Assembly (NCBI GenBank): GCA_045106855.1
Contig: JBGCFI010000035.1
Coordinates: 1-64,000 of the forward strand
Length of the DNA: 64,000 nt
Direction: 5' to 3'
From: Granulosicoccus sp045106855
GTDB taxonomy: Bacteria; Pseudomonadota; Gammaproteobacteria; Granulosicoccales; Granulosicoccaceae
Shown: positions 23,912-33,103 of the stretch, one piece after another
How positions within the stretch are numbered: the stretch's first letter is position 1
Layout of the letters: each line of letters starts with the position of its first letter
Notes under the pieces: model-generated
Databases searched by the model: none
What the model saw: the letters and a program-made list of their open reading frames with translations, nothing else
What the model was told of the DNA's origin: nothing
Made by a program: the position numbers and the translations under genes

Positions 23912-26900
23912 ATGGGTGTTTTCAATAAAATTCTCATCGCCAATCGTGGTGCCATCGCTACTCGAATCATTCGTACGCTCGACAGAATGGGAATTGAATC
24001 TGTTGCTGTTTTTGCAGATAGCGATAGAGAAAGTCTGCATGTGCAACGTGCTACCGAAGCCTGTTCATTGGGCGAGGGTAGTGCCGTTGATACCTATCTT
24101 GATATTGACAAGCTCATCGCCATTGCTCAGCAGACTGGCTGTGAGGCGATACACCCTGGCTATGGATTTCTGAGTGAGAACACGGAGTTTGTTGCTCGTT
24201 GTGAGGCTGCCGATCTAGCCTTTATAGGACCCACTACGCGTCAGATCGAGGTATTCGGGCAAAAGCACCTGGCGCGTGAATTAGCGGAAGCTGCCGGTAT
24301 TTCTTTACCACCGGGTACAGCGTTGCTGAATGATGTTGATGAAGCGGTTGAGGCTGCACAACGCATTGGCTATCCCGTCATGCTGAAGAGCACGGCGGGA
24401 GGTGGTGGTATTGGCATGCAGTTATGCAAGGATTCGCAACAGCTTGCTGATGCCTTCGCCACGGTAAAAAGGCAGGGCGCTGTCAGTTTTTCCAATGACG
24501 GTGTTTTTCTTGAAAAAGCGATTGTCAGCGCCCGTCATATCGAGGTGCAGGTTTTTGGCGATGGATTGGGTAACGCTATATCGCTGGGTGAGCGTGACTG
24601 TTCAGCGCAGCGGCGAAACCAGAAAGTGGTTGAGGAAAGTCCTGCTCCCAATCTGTCTGATGAACTGCGTGAACGATTTCACGGTACCGCGCAAACGTTG
24701 CTCGCCAGTGTTGACTATCGTAATGCGGGAACCGTGGAGTTCATTCTGGATGTTGATACGGGAGAATTCTATTTCCTTGAAGTTAATACACGACTACAGG
24801 TAGAGCACGGCGTTACCGAAATGGTTTTTGGTGTTGATCTGGTTGAGTGGATGGTACGCCAGGCCAGCCAGACTCTCGGTAACCTTGAAGAACTGAGAGC
24901 GGGAAAGCAATCGCATGGTCATGCTATACAGGTGCGCGTCTATGCCGAGGATCCATACCGTCAATTTCAACCCTGTGCAGGTCCATTGACTGAGGTCGTC
25001 TTTCCTGAAGCCGAAGGATTGCGTATTGACCATTGGATAGAATCCGGTATTCATGTGCCGGCTACGTTTGATCCCTTGTTAGCCAAGGTTATCGTGCACG
25101 CTGATACACGGCAGCAAGCACTTGAAAAGTTGCAACACAGTCTCGGTGCGGTAAGGCTGTATGGTAGCGAGACCAATCTGGACTATTTGCGTGCGCTTTG
25201 CTGCGAGGAGCCATTGACGCAAGGTTTGGTTACCACGCGTTATCTGGACAGTTATGAATTTAAGCCCCGGCGGATTGATGTGATTCGCGGAGGCACGATG
25301 ACAACCATTCAGGATATTCCTGGGCGAGTTGGTTACTGGTCGGTTGGTATACCCCCATCAGGTCCTTTTGATTCTCTGTCTTTCCAGTTGGCCAATAGTC
25401 TGCTTGGTAACGATCAAAGCGCGGCAGGTCTGGAAATGACACTTGACGGTCCGGCACTCAGATTCACCAGTGCCGTTGAGGCCGTTGTCGCAGGTGGCAA
25501 GGTTGCGCTGACTATCGACGACAAGCCCGCCGATATGTGGTCCGTTCTGCAAATTCAAGCCGGCCAGACTCTAGAGATCGGCACACTCAAGGAGCAAGGT
25601 GCGCGCGCGTACTTATGCATAAAGGGTGGTATCCACTGTCCGGATTATCTCGGGTCCAGATCGACTTTCACGCTAGGTAGGTTTGGAGGTCACAATGGCG
25701 AATCACTCAAAGCCGGCGATGTACTGCATTTACCGGATCACAATGAAACTGCCGCTTCGCTAACCGGGACACGTAAAGTTCTGCCCAAAGTACTACCGGT
25801 CGCTCTGCGGCCGGCGTTGACCCACAACTGGTGCCTACACGTTATCTATGGACCACACGGTGCGCCTGATTTCTTTACCGATGAAGACATTGAGATGCTC
25901 TTTAACACGCAGTGGGAAGTGCACTACAACTCAAGTCGTACCGGTGTCAGATTGATTGGCCCCACCCCCACATGGGCACGCAGCGATGGTGGTGAAGCGG
26001 GATTGCATCCATCCAATATCCACGACAATGCCTACGCCTTTGGCAGCATCGATTTCACCGGAGACATGCCTGTCATTCTTGGTCCGGATGGTCCTTCGCT
26101 GGGTGGTTTTGTCTGTCCGGCAACGGTGATCACTGCAGATCTGTGGAAGCTTGGACAACTGCGAGCTGGTGATACCTTGTCATTCAAGGCGGTTACTGTC
26201 GAATACGCTGTGGAGGCTGACAGGCAGCAGACAATGCATGGGCTGAACCCTTTCGATGGAAACATCACAACCCTATCGGTAGTTTCTCCCGAATGCCCGT
26301 CAGTCGTTGTGTCAGACATTAGCCCTGTGGTTGCCCGTCGTGATTCGGTGAAGACACCGGCAGTTTATCGCGTAGCGGGTGATCGTTTTCTGCTGATCGA
26401 GTACGGTGAGCCGGTACTTGATCTTATATCCCGATTCCGGGTTCATGCGTTAATGCAATGGCTCGAAGAGCACCCCTTGGCGGGAATTATTGAACAAACG
26501 CCGGGTATTCGCTCTTTACAATTGCACTACGATAGTCAGAGCCTGGCGTTGGCGGCACTGCTGGAGCATTTACTGAAGGCAGAAAGCCATCTGGATAATA
26601 TTGTTGATGCTGTGACGGTGCCATCACGCATTGTGCATCTGCCTCTTTCATGGGATGACGAGGCGTGCAGACTGGCCGTTGATAAGTACGATCAGTCGGT
26701 CAGAAAAGATGCACCCTGGTATCCGAGTAATCTGGAATTCATTCGTCGCATCAATGGGCTTGACTCTATCTACGATGTAAAGAAGATCGTGTTCGATGCC
26801 TCCTATCTGGTGATGGGCCTGGGTGATGTGTACCTTGGTGCGCCAGTGGCAACTCCTGTCAATCCAGCGCATCGTCTGGTTACTACCAAATACAATCCAG

Positions 26901-27565
26901 CCCGAACCTGGACGGCTGAAAACTCGGTAGGCATTGGTGGTTCGTATCTGTGTGTTTATGGCATGGAGGGGCCGGGTGGGTATCAGTTTGTAGGACGGAC
27001 CTTGCAAATGTGGAATCGATTCAAACCAACACGAGAGTTCACCAAACCATGGCTTTTACGCTTCTTTGACCAGATACGCTTCTATGAAGTCAGCCACGAT
27101 GAGCTCATGGGCATTCGTCATGACTTCCCCCATGGCCGTTACCCTCTGAGAATCGAAGATACTGAATTCTCAATGGCAGAGTTTGAAAAACTGGTGGCCG
27201 AGCAGCAGGGGCCAATTGAACAGTTTCAAGTGCAACGACAAGCTGCTTTCGAGCAGGAGCTTGATGACTGGCGAGCCACAGGACAATTTCATATCTCCAC
27301 TAGCGAACCTGCTGTCGCAACGGTACAGATGGATTGGCCGGAGGGTTGTATAGTGATTGAAAGTCCTGTTTCGGGCAGTCTGTGGCAGCGCTGTGTCAAA
27401 CCGGATGACATTGTACAGCCGGGACAGACCTTGCTAATTCTGGAATCCATGAAAATGGAGATCAACATACCAGCGCCCAAAGAGCTTCGTGTGAAGGAAA
27501 TTCTGTTTGAATCGAGTCAGCAGATTGCTGCAGGCCAACCACTGATAGTCCTGGAATCAATATGA
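23912..27565 (+). CDS. uca: Biotin-dependent urea/guanidine carboxylase
   Basis: A 1217-residue multidomain enzyme: biotin carboxylase (about 1-450; starts FNKILIANRGAIATRII, with ATP-grasp loop TAGGGGIGMQ and HPGYGFLSEN), then the carboxyltransferase made of two KipA/KipI-like halves (about 460-780, beginning GTMTTIQDIPGRVGYWSVG, and about 840-1080), and a C-terminal biotin-carrier domain with ILESMKMEI, the biotinyl Lys near residue 1181. It carboxylates guanidine or urea with ATP and bicarbonate; the following hydrolase is encoded separately instead of fused as in fungi. Two flanking DUF1989 genes favour guanidine as substrate. The active-site residue that distinguishes the two substrates was not assigned here. 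Confidence 0.93.
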   Translation: MGVFNKILIANRGAIATRIIRTLDRMGIESVAVFADSDRESLHVQRATEACSLGEGSAVDTYLDIDKLIAIAQQTGCEAIHPGYGFLSENTEFVARCEAADLAFIGPTTRQIEVFGQKHLARELAEAAGISLPPGTALLNDVDEAVEAAQRIGYPVMLKSTAGGGGIGMQLCKDSQQLADAFATVKRQGAVSFSNDGVFLEKAIVSARHIEVQVFGDGLGNAISLGERDCSAQRRNQKVVEESPAPNLSDELRERFHGTAQTLLASVDYRNAGTVEFILDVDTGEFYFLEVNTRLQVEHGVTEMVFGVDLVEWMVRQASQTLGNLEELRAGKQSHGHAIQVRVYAEDPYRQFQPCAGPLTEVVFPEAEGLRIDHWIESGIHVPATFDPLLAKVIVHADTRQQALEKLQHSLGAVRLYGSETNLDYLRALCCEEPLTQGLVTTRYLDSYEFKPRRIDVIRGGTMTTIQDIPGRVGYWSVGIPPSGPFDSLSFQLANSLLGNDQSAAGLEMTLDGPALRFTSAVEAVVAGGKVALTIDDKPADMWSVLQIQAGQTLEIGTLKEQGARAYLCIKGGIHCPDYLGSRSTFTLGRFGGHNGESLKAGDVLHLPDHNETAASLTGTRKVLPKVLPVALRPALTHNWCLHVIYGPHGAPDFFTDEDIEMLFNTQWEVHYNSSRTGVRLIGPTPTWARSDGGEAGLHPSNIHDNAYAFGSIDFTGDMPVILGPDGPSLGGFVCPATVITADLWKLGQLRAGDTLSFKAVTVEYAVEADRQQTMHGLNPFDGNITTLSVVSPECPSVVVSDISPVVARRDSVKTPAVYRVAGDRFLLIEYGEPVLDLISRFRVHALMQWLEEHPLAGIIEQTPGIRSLQLHYDSQSLALAALLEHLLKAESHLDNIVDAVTVPSRIVHLPLSWDDEACRLAVDKYDQSVRKDAPWYPSNLEFIRRINGLDSIYDVKKIVFDASYLVMGLGDVYLGAPVATPVNPAHRLVTTKYNPARTWTAENSVGIGGSYLCVYGMEGPGGYQFVGRTLQMWNRFKPTREFTKPWLLRFFDQIRFYEVSHDELMGIRHDFPHGRYPLRIEDTEFSMAEFEKLVAEQQGPIEQFQVQRQAAFEQELDDWRATGQFHISTSEPAVATVQMDWPEGCIVIESPVSGSLWQRCVKPDDIVQPGQTLLILESMKMEINIPAPKELRVKEILFESSQQIAAGQPLIVLESI

Positions 27566-29364
27566 GTCAGACCTACGATATGACGCTAGCGGGCGTTAAG
27601 GCGCAGTATGCATCCGGTGTTACACCTACTGAGCTGATAAACCGGTTGCGAGTCGAGGCGCAACAGTATGCAGGGCGCAATATTTTCATTCACCTGTTAA
27701 CCGAAGAAGAGCTTGCACCGTGGATAAGTGCATTGATGGATAAAGATCCTGAGACCACCCCGTTGTGGGGTGTACCGTTCGTTCTGAAGGACAACATGGA
27801 TCTGGCTGGCATTCCCACAACAGCAGCCTGCGAAGCCTTTGCGTATACACCGGATACTTCAGCGGTTGTCGTGCAACAACTGATCGATCAAGGGGCTTTG
27901 CCAGTGGGTAAAGCCAATCTTGATCAGTTTGCAACCGGGTTGAATGGTACTCGTTCTCCCTACGGTCCTTGCGGCAACAGCTTTGATCAAACCCTGGTAA
28001 GTGGAGGATCCAGTGCAGGCTCTGCCGTGTCTGTTGCTCTGGGTTTAGCTACCTTCAGTCTGGGCACGGATACGGCAGGTTCGGGGCGAGTACCCGCCTG
28101 TTTCAACAATCTCGTCGGCGTTAAACCTACCCGTGGACTCTTATCCACCAGTGGCGTAGTGCCTGCCTGCAGGAGTCTGGATTGTGTCAGCATCTTTGCT
28201 TTACATTGTGATGATGCTAACGCTGTGCTGGCTGTGGCTGAGGGAAAAGACGCCAGTGATGGATACAGCCGTGCGAATCCCTATGATAACCGGGAACATA
28301 CTTACGGTTTTTTTGAAGGGCCGCTGACGCTGGGTGTGATACCTGAACATCAATTAAAGTTCTTTGGCGATTCTCAGTATCAGAAGGCTTATCAAACCAC
28401 GATTGATAAACTTGGCGCTGCAGGTATGCAGTTGAAGGAAATTGACTATACCCCCTTCGATGAAGCGGCCAGATTGCTCTATGAAGGTCCCTGGGTAGCG
28501 GAACGCTATGTGGCAACGCTACCGTTGATAGAAGAACAACCAGAAGCCATTTTTCCTGTGGTGCGTGAAATCATTGAGAAAGGTGGCAAGCCAACTGCTG
28601 CCGAACTGTTTAAGGCGCAGTATCGATTGAGGGATCTTGTGCAACTTTGCAGCAGCCAGCTTGAACAGGTGGATGCCTTGATGACGCCTACTGCAGGTTC
28701 TCTATTCAGCATTGAACAGATGTTGGCTGAGCCTATACGGCACAATAGTGAGCTGGGTTATTACATGAACTATGTCAATCTGCTGGATCTGGCAGCGTTG
28801 GCTGTACCAACCGCATTCACAGACGATGGTTTGCCATTCGGTGTCACTCTAAGTTCTGCAGCTTTTAGCGACCGACGTCTGTTAGCCGTGGGCAATCGTA
28901 TCCAGCAAACGTTTAACCTGCCTTTAGGGACGAGTGACATTCGATTGCCAGCTTGTTCCAAAACGCCTGTGGGTCGTTCTGATTGGACAGAACTGGTTGT
29001 CTGCGGCGCACACATGCACGGTATGCCATTGAACCATCAGTTAACTGATCGAGGTGCACGATTCGTGGAGAAGACACAAACCTCTGACTACTATTCGCTG
29101 TATGCATTAACGGAGGGTGCCATAAAGCGTCCTGCGCTGGTGCGCTCAGACCAGGGTGGGGCGGCTATTGATGTTGAAGTGTGGTGTATGCCCAGCGCCG
29201 ATCTGGGGAGCTTTCTGACAGGCATACCAGCTCCGTTAGGGCTTGGCACCGTCGTGCTCTCTGACGGTCGCTCAGTGTGTGGTTTTATCGCTGAAGCTTG
29301 TGCAAGCGACATGGGCGAGGACATCACTCACCTGGGTGGATGGCGACGTTATTGTGATGCATAA
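27562..29364 (+). CDS. atzF: Allophanate hydrolase
   Basis: A 600-residue amidase-signature enzyme that splits allophanate into ammonia and CO2, completing nitrogen release. The triad is visible as Lys76 (VPFVLKDNM), cis-Ser near 150 (SGGSSAGSAVS) and nucleophile Ser174 (LGTDTAGSGRVPAC). The C-terminal domain (about 470-600, with VCGAHMHGMPLNHQLTDRG) is the allophanate-hydrolase-specific domain that carries out the second step. The start overlaps the carboxylase stop as ATGA. It ends the operon; 169 bases follow before the next transporter. Confidence 0.94.
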   Translation: MSQTYDMTLAGVKAQYASGVTPTELINRLRVEAQQYAGRNIFIHLLTEEELAPWISALMDKDPETTPLWGVPFVLKDNMDLAGIPTTAACEAFAYTPDTSAVVVQQLIDQGALPVGKANLDQFATGLNGTRSPYGPCGNSFDQTLVSGGSSAGSAVSVALGLATFSLGTDTAGSGRVPACFNNLVGVKPTRGLLSTSGVVPACRSLDCVSIFALHCDDANAVLAVAEGKDASDGYSRANPYDNREHTYGFFEGPLTLGVIPEHQLKFFGDSQYQKAYQTTIDKLGAAGMQLKEIDYTPFDEAARLLYEGPWVAERYVATLPLIEEQPEAIFPVVREIIEKGGKPTAAELFKAQYRLRDLVQLCSSQLEQVDALMTPTAGSLFSIEQMLAEPIRHNSELGYYMNYVNLLDLAALAVPTAFTDDGLPFGVTLSSAAFSDRRLLAVGNRIQQTFNLPLGTSDIRLPACSKTPVGRSDWTELVVCGAHMHGMPLNHQLTDRGARFVEKTQTSDYYSLYALTEGAIKRPALVRSDQGGAAIDVEVWCMPSADLGSFLTGIPAPLGLGTVVLSDGRSVCGFIAEACASDMGEDITHLGGWRRYCDA

Positions 29365-29390
29365 GCCACTTATGCCGGTGTCTTCAGGTG

Positions 29391-29428
29391 TGCTGCGTTT
29401 TATGCATCACCCTGCTGCAAATTGAGCA
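29391..29428. promoter_or_regulatory. Operator-like dyads upstream of the Dpp-like importer (site A)
   Basis: TGCTGCGTTTTATGCATCA (29391-29409) is followed by a related partial copy TGCTGCAAATTGAGCA (29413-29428). The first matches, over its last 16 bases at 14 positions, the dyad upstream of the 2OG oxygenase at 44564-44582, and both relate to the perfect dyad at 43342-43360. It ends 125 bases before ATG 29534. Confidence 0.5.
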
Positions 29429-29533
29429 ATAGAGGTTAATGACACAAGCGTTCATGATCTCCCATGAAATCCGGTCACAGGCCCTCGGGCAGTTGATTGA
29501 ACGATAAATCTTTAGTATCAATGGAGTAGTAGT

Positions 29534-31141
29534 ATGAAGACCTCGCGTCGGGATTTTTTGAAAATAAGCGGCGGCTGTGTCAGCGCTTCGATGTTACCGT
29601 TTTTGAAATCCGTCCCCGCTCATGCTGCTGGTAGCGATGTCCTGGTTGCCGTTACCGGGCAAACTATAAACAGCCTTGATCTGCACAGAACCGGAACCAA
29701 CCGTGCCTCTTACCAGGTGGCTGTTAATTGCTATGACCGTCTCGTCTCTTTTGGTACAAAAGAAGCTGAAACTGGTGGTCTTGCCTATGACTATTCAGTG
29801 ATAGAGCCTGAGCTTGCAGAAAGCTGGACGGTATCGGAAGATGGCTTGACGTTGACGTTCAAGCTTAAGTCGGATGCAACGTTCTGGGATGGCAAGAAGG
29901 TCACGGCAGCTGATGTCAAATGGTCATTTGATAGAGCGGTGTCAGTGGGTGGTTTTCCGGCAGTACAGATGAAAGCCGGGGGCCTGGTACGTCCTGATCA
30001 GTTTGCTGCCATCGATGAGGAAACCTTCGAGATAACACTTGACCAGCCATCAAAACTTACCATTCCGGATCTGGCAGTGCCTGTGCCGTTCGTGATTAAT
30101 TCTGCGGTAGCGATTGAAAATGCGACAGACGATGATCCCTGGGCCATGGAATATCTGCATAAGACGCCTGCTGGATCCGGCGCTTACAAGGTTGCCAAAT
30201 GGGCGTCAGGCGAGCAATTGGTTTACGAAAGAAACGACGCCTGGGTGGGTGGTCCGTTACCAGCGTTCAAACGTGTTGTGCTTCGCGAAGTTCCCAGTCC
30301 GTCAACGCGCCGTGCCTTGTTGGAACGTGGTGATGTGCAACTGTCCTTTAATATCCCTAACAAGGATGCTTCCGAGCTGAGCTCCAAGGTCGATGTATTC
30401 TCAACGCCTATTGACAACTGTATGAATTGTCTTTGTCCCAACTCGACGTTTGAGGCATTCCAGGATCCGGATGTCCGCAAGGCCATTGCCTATGCCGTAC
30501 CTTATGAGGCCATTTTTCAAACTGCGGCCTATGGCCAAGGTGCCCCACTTTGGGGTGGAAAGGCACAAATCGACGATATTGCCTGGCCCCGTAAATCGCC
30601 GTATTACACGGATATGGACAAGGCCAGAGAACATCTGGAAAAGTCGGCATTCGCAGGCGGTTTTGAAGTGCCCTTGTCAATCAGTCTTGATCTGGCTGGC
30701 TGGATGGAACCGACGGCACTACTCATACAGGAAAGTCTGAATACCATTGGCATCAAGACAGAGATAGAGAAGATTCCCGGCGCTAACTGGCGAACCGCAG
30801 CTTTAGTGGAAAAACGACTACCGCTGCACCTGGAGAATTTTGGTGGCTGGTTGAATACACCCGATTACTACTTTTTCTGGGCTTACAAGAACGGACATCT
30901 ATTCAATTCCTCCAATTACATGAATCAGGAAATCGAAGATCTGGTGGACGCCACACTACACATGCCTGTGGATGATCCGGAATACGCACCAAAGATCAAA
31001 CGCATGATTGAAATTGCCTTTGAGGACATACCGCGAATTCCGTTGTGGCAACCATCACTTAACGTAGCCGCTAATGGCGCGAGTGATTATGAATTCTGGT
31101 TTCACCGACAATTGGATATACGTCCGTTAAAGGCAGTTTAA
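29534..31141 (+). CDS. ABC substrate-binding protein, family 5 (Dpp/Opp/Nik type), Tat-exported
   Basis: A 535-residue periplasmic protein of the dipeptide/oligopeptide class. The N terminus MKTSRRDFLKISGG is a twin-arginine signal, with cleavage after VPAHA. Typical segments are DRLVSF, LAESWTVSEDGLTLTFKLK (about 96-114) and FWDGKKVTAADVKWSFDRA (about 118-136). An unusual CMNCLCPN run follows near residue 300. It starts a four-gene importer directly after the guanidine operon in the same direction. A good ribosome-binding site (GGAG) precedes the ATG. Members bind peptides, metals, or small amines and amino acid derivatives; the ligand is unknown. Confidence 0.9.
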   Translation: MKTSRRDFLKISGGCVSASMLPFLKSVPAHAAGSDVLVAVTGQTINSLDLHRTGTNRASYQVAVNCYDRLVSFGTKEAETGGLAYDYSVIEPELAESWTVSEDGLTLTFKLKSDATFWDGKKVTAADVKWSFDRAVSVGGFPAVQMKAGGLVRPDQFAAIDEETFEITLDQPSKLTIPDLAVPVPFVINSAVAIENATDDDPWAMEYLHKTPAGSGAYKVAKWASGEQLVYERNDAWVGGPLPAFKRVVLREVPSPSTRRALLERGDVQLSFNIPNKDASELSSKVDVFSTPIDNCMNCLCPNSTFEAFQDPDVRKAIAYAVPYEAIFQTAAYGQGAPLWGGKAQIDDIAWPRKSPYYTDMDKAREHLEKSAFAGGFEVPLSISLDLAGWMEPTALLIQESLNTIGIKTEIEKIPGANWRTAALVEKRLPLHLENFGGWLNTPDYYFFWAYKNGHLFNSSNYMNQEIEDLVDATLHMPVDDPEYAPKIKRMIEIAFEDIPRIPLWQPSLNVAANGASDYEFWFHRQLDIRPLKAV

Positions 31142-31144
31142 CCC

Positions 31145-32185
31145 GTGCCATCGAGTACCGTCGCCACACGATTCAGAGTAATCGCAGCACGTGTGGCACA
31201 GACGGTACCTGTGGTAATGGGTGTCGTGGTCATCAGCTTTGTCCTGACTCGTGCGCTGCCTGGTGACCCTGCCGCCTACTTTGCCGGAGCTGCAGCGGAT
31301 GCGGCATCGATAGAAGAGGTGAGGGTGAATCTGGGTCTGGACAAACCCTTGCTACAGCAATTTTTCATCTACCTTGGAGACCTTTTACAAGGTGACCTCG
31401 GGCAATCCTTATCAACCGGGCAACCGGTTGCAGTTGATCTTGCTAATCGCTTGCCGGCTTCCCTGGAGCTGACGCTTGTCGCGCTGGTTCTGTCCTGTGG
31501 TTTAGCGATTCCTCTTGGAGTGCTGGCGGCTACGCATCCGGGCTCAGCCATTGATCACGCCTGCAGAATGCTGGTAACAGCAGGGGTATCTTTACCCACG
31601 TTTTTTACCGGTATCCTGCTTATTTATATCTTTTACTATCTGCTGGGAATATCACCATCGCCGCTTGGGCGGCTCGATTTCATGTATATCGAGCCAGACC
31701 ATGTGACAGGCTTCTACCTGATCGATGCAGCATTGGCACGCGATTGGGAAACCTGGCGTGCTGCATTGGCCCAGCTGATATTGCCGGCAACGACACTAGC
31801 GCTGTTTACGCTTGCGCCAATTGCCCGTATGACTCGAGCCGCCATGCTGGGTGCGTTGTCATCAGAGTACATTCGCACCGCGCGGGCAGCAGGTCTTAAC
31901 GAACGCAAAGTGCTCTTTGGATATGCTTTTCGCAATGCGTTGCTGCCGGTTGTCACCACACTGGGTATGGTTTTCTCGTTTACGCTGGGTGCCAATGTGC
32001 TGGTTGAGAAAGTCTTTGCATGGCCGGGTATCGGCTCTTACGCCGTAGAAGCTCTAGTGGTATCTGACTACGCTGCTGTACAAGGCTTCGTATTGGCGAT
32101 GGCATTGTTGTTCGTGATGTTGAATCTGCTTATCGACCTTGCCTACTCGGCGATTGATCCACGCATCGGCTTCAGCGCCAGATGA
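31145..32185 (+). CDS. ABC transporter permease (DppB-like)
   Basis: A 346-residue permease starting with GTG three bases after the binding-protein stop. The N-terminal membrane segment VVMGVVVISFVLTRALPGDP is diagnostic for DppB-type permeases (LxxxLPGDP). The EAA loop includes EYIRTARAAGLNERKVLF, and the end is AYSAIDPRI, as in the family. Six transmembrane helices expected. Confidence 0.93.
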   Translation: MPSSTVATRFRVIAARVAQTVPVVMGVVVISFVLTRALPGDPAAYFAGAAADAASIEEVRVNLGLDKPLLQQFFIYLGDLLQGDLGQSLSTGQPVAVDLANRLPASLELTLVALVLSCGLAIPLGVLAATHPGSAIDHACRMLVTAGVSLPTFFTGILLIYIFYYLLGISPSPLGRLDFMYIEPDHVTGFYLIDAALARDWETWRAALAQLILPATTLALFTLAPIARMTRAAMLGALSSEYIRTARAAGLNERKVLFGYAFRNALLPVVTTLGMVFSFTLGANVLVEKVFAWPGIGSYAVEALVVSDYAAVQGFVLAMALLFVMLNLLIDLAYSAIDPRIGFSAR

Positions 32186-33096
32186 CGGACCTTGGCGGAT
32201 CATCAGCGACAGGGCTACCTGCTGATGCAAAAATGTCACCGGCTAATGCCCAAATCGGTGCTCTGGAGCATGTTCTGTATGTACTTCGCACCAATCCGGT
32301 AACTCTTATCGCGTTTATTCTTTTCCTGCTTATCGTGATGTGTGCGGTATTTGGTCCTGCCCTGGTGCCGTTTGATCCATTACAAACGAATGCATCCAAC
32401 GCGCTGGTTCCACCGTCGATGACACATTGGTTTGGTACTGATAGTGTTGGTCGTGATGTGTTCAGTCGTGTGGTGGTGGCAACCCGTCTTGATTTGTCGA
32501 TTTCCATAGCAGCGGTTGCTCTATCGTTTGTAGTGGGTTCTGTGCTTGGCGCTATCGCAGGCTATTGGGGTGGATGGCTGGATAGCGTCCTTAACCGCGT
32601 GCTCGACACTATTATGGCTTTTCCATTGTTTGTATTGGCAATGGGGATTGTGGCGGCATTGGGCAACACGATAGAAAACATTATCTATGCAACGGCGATT
32701 ATCAATGTTCCATTTTATGCAAGGCTGGTTCGTGCTGAAGTTAACATAAGGCGTGATGCTGGATTTGTCCGGGCTGCCAGACTGGCAGGCAATACCGATA
32801 TTCGTGTACTGGTGATGCATATTTTTCCTAATGCATTGCCACCGATGATGGTGCAGATATCATTGAATATGGGTTGGGCGATACTTAACGCAGCAGGATT
32901 GTCTTTCATAGGTCTTGGTGTACGTCCGCCGACGCCGGAGTGGGGCATTATGGTGGCAGAGGGCGCCAACTTCATCGTCTCTGGTGAGTGGTGGCTGGCT
33001 GTATTCCCCGGATTGTGGCTGATGATTGCCGTGTTTACGTTTAACCTCCTGGGTGATGGTTTACGTGACATGGTGGACCCTCGTAAACGGACATAA
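32182..33096 (+). CDS. ABC transporter permease (DppC-like)
   Basis: A 304-residue permease partner. It overlaps the previous gene by four bases (ATGA). Features are the extended N terminus, FGTDSVGRDVFSRVVVATR (about 73-91), the EAA-loop region DAGFVRAARLAGNTDIRVL, the downstream FPNALPPMMVQ, and the C-terminal LGDGLRDMVDPRKR, all standard for DppC/OppC. Confidence 0.93.
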   Translation: MTDLGGSSATGLPADAKMSPANAQIGALEHVLYVLRTNPVTLIAFILFLLIVMCAVFGPALVPFDPLQTNASNALVPPSMTHWFGTDSVGRDVFSRVVVATRLDLSISIAAVALSFVVGSVLGAIAGYWGGWLDSVLNRVLDTIMAFPLFVLAMGIVAALGNTIENIIYATAIINVPFYARLVRAEVNIRRDAGFVRAARLAGNTDIRVLVMHIFPNALPPMMVQISLNMGWAILNAAGLSFIGLGVRPPTPEWGIMVAEGANFIVSGEWWLAVFPGLWLMIAVFTFNLLGDGLRDMVDPRKRT

Positions 33097-33103
33097 CAAC
33101 GCG

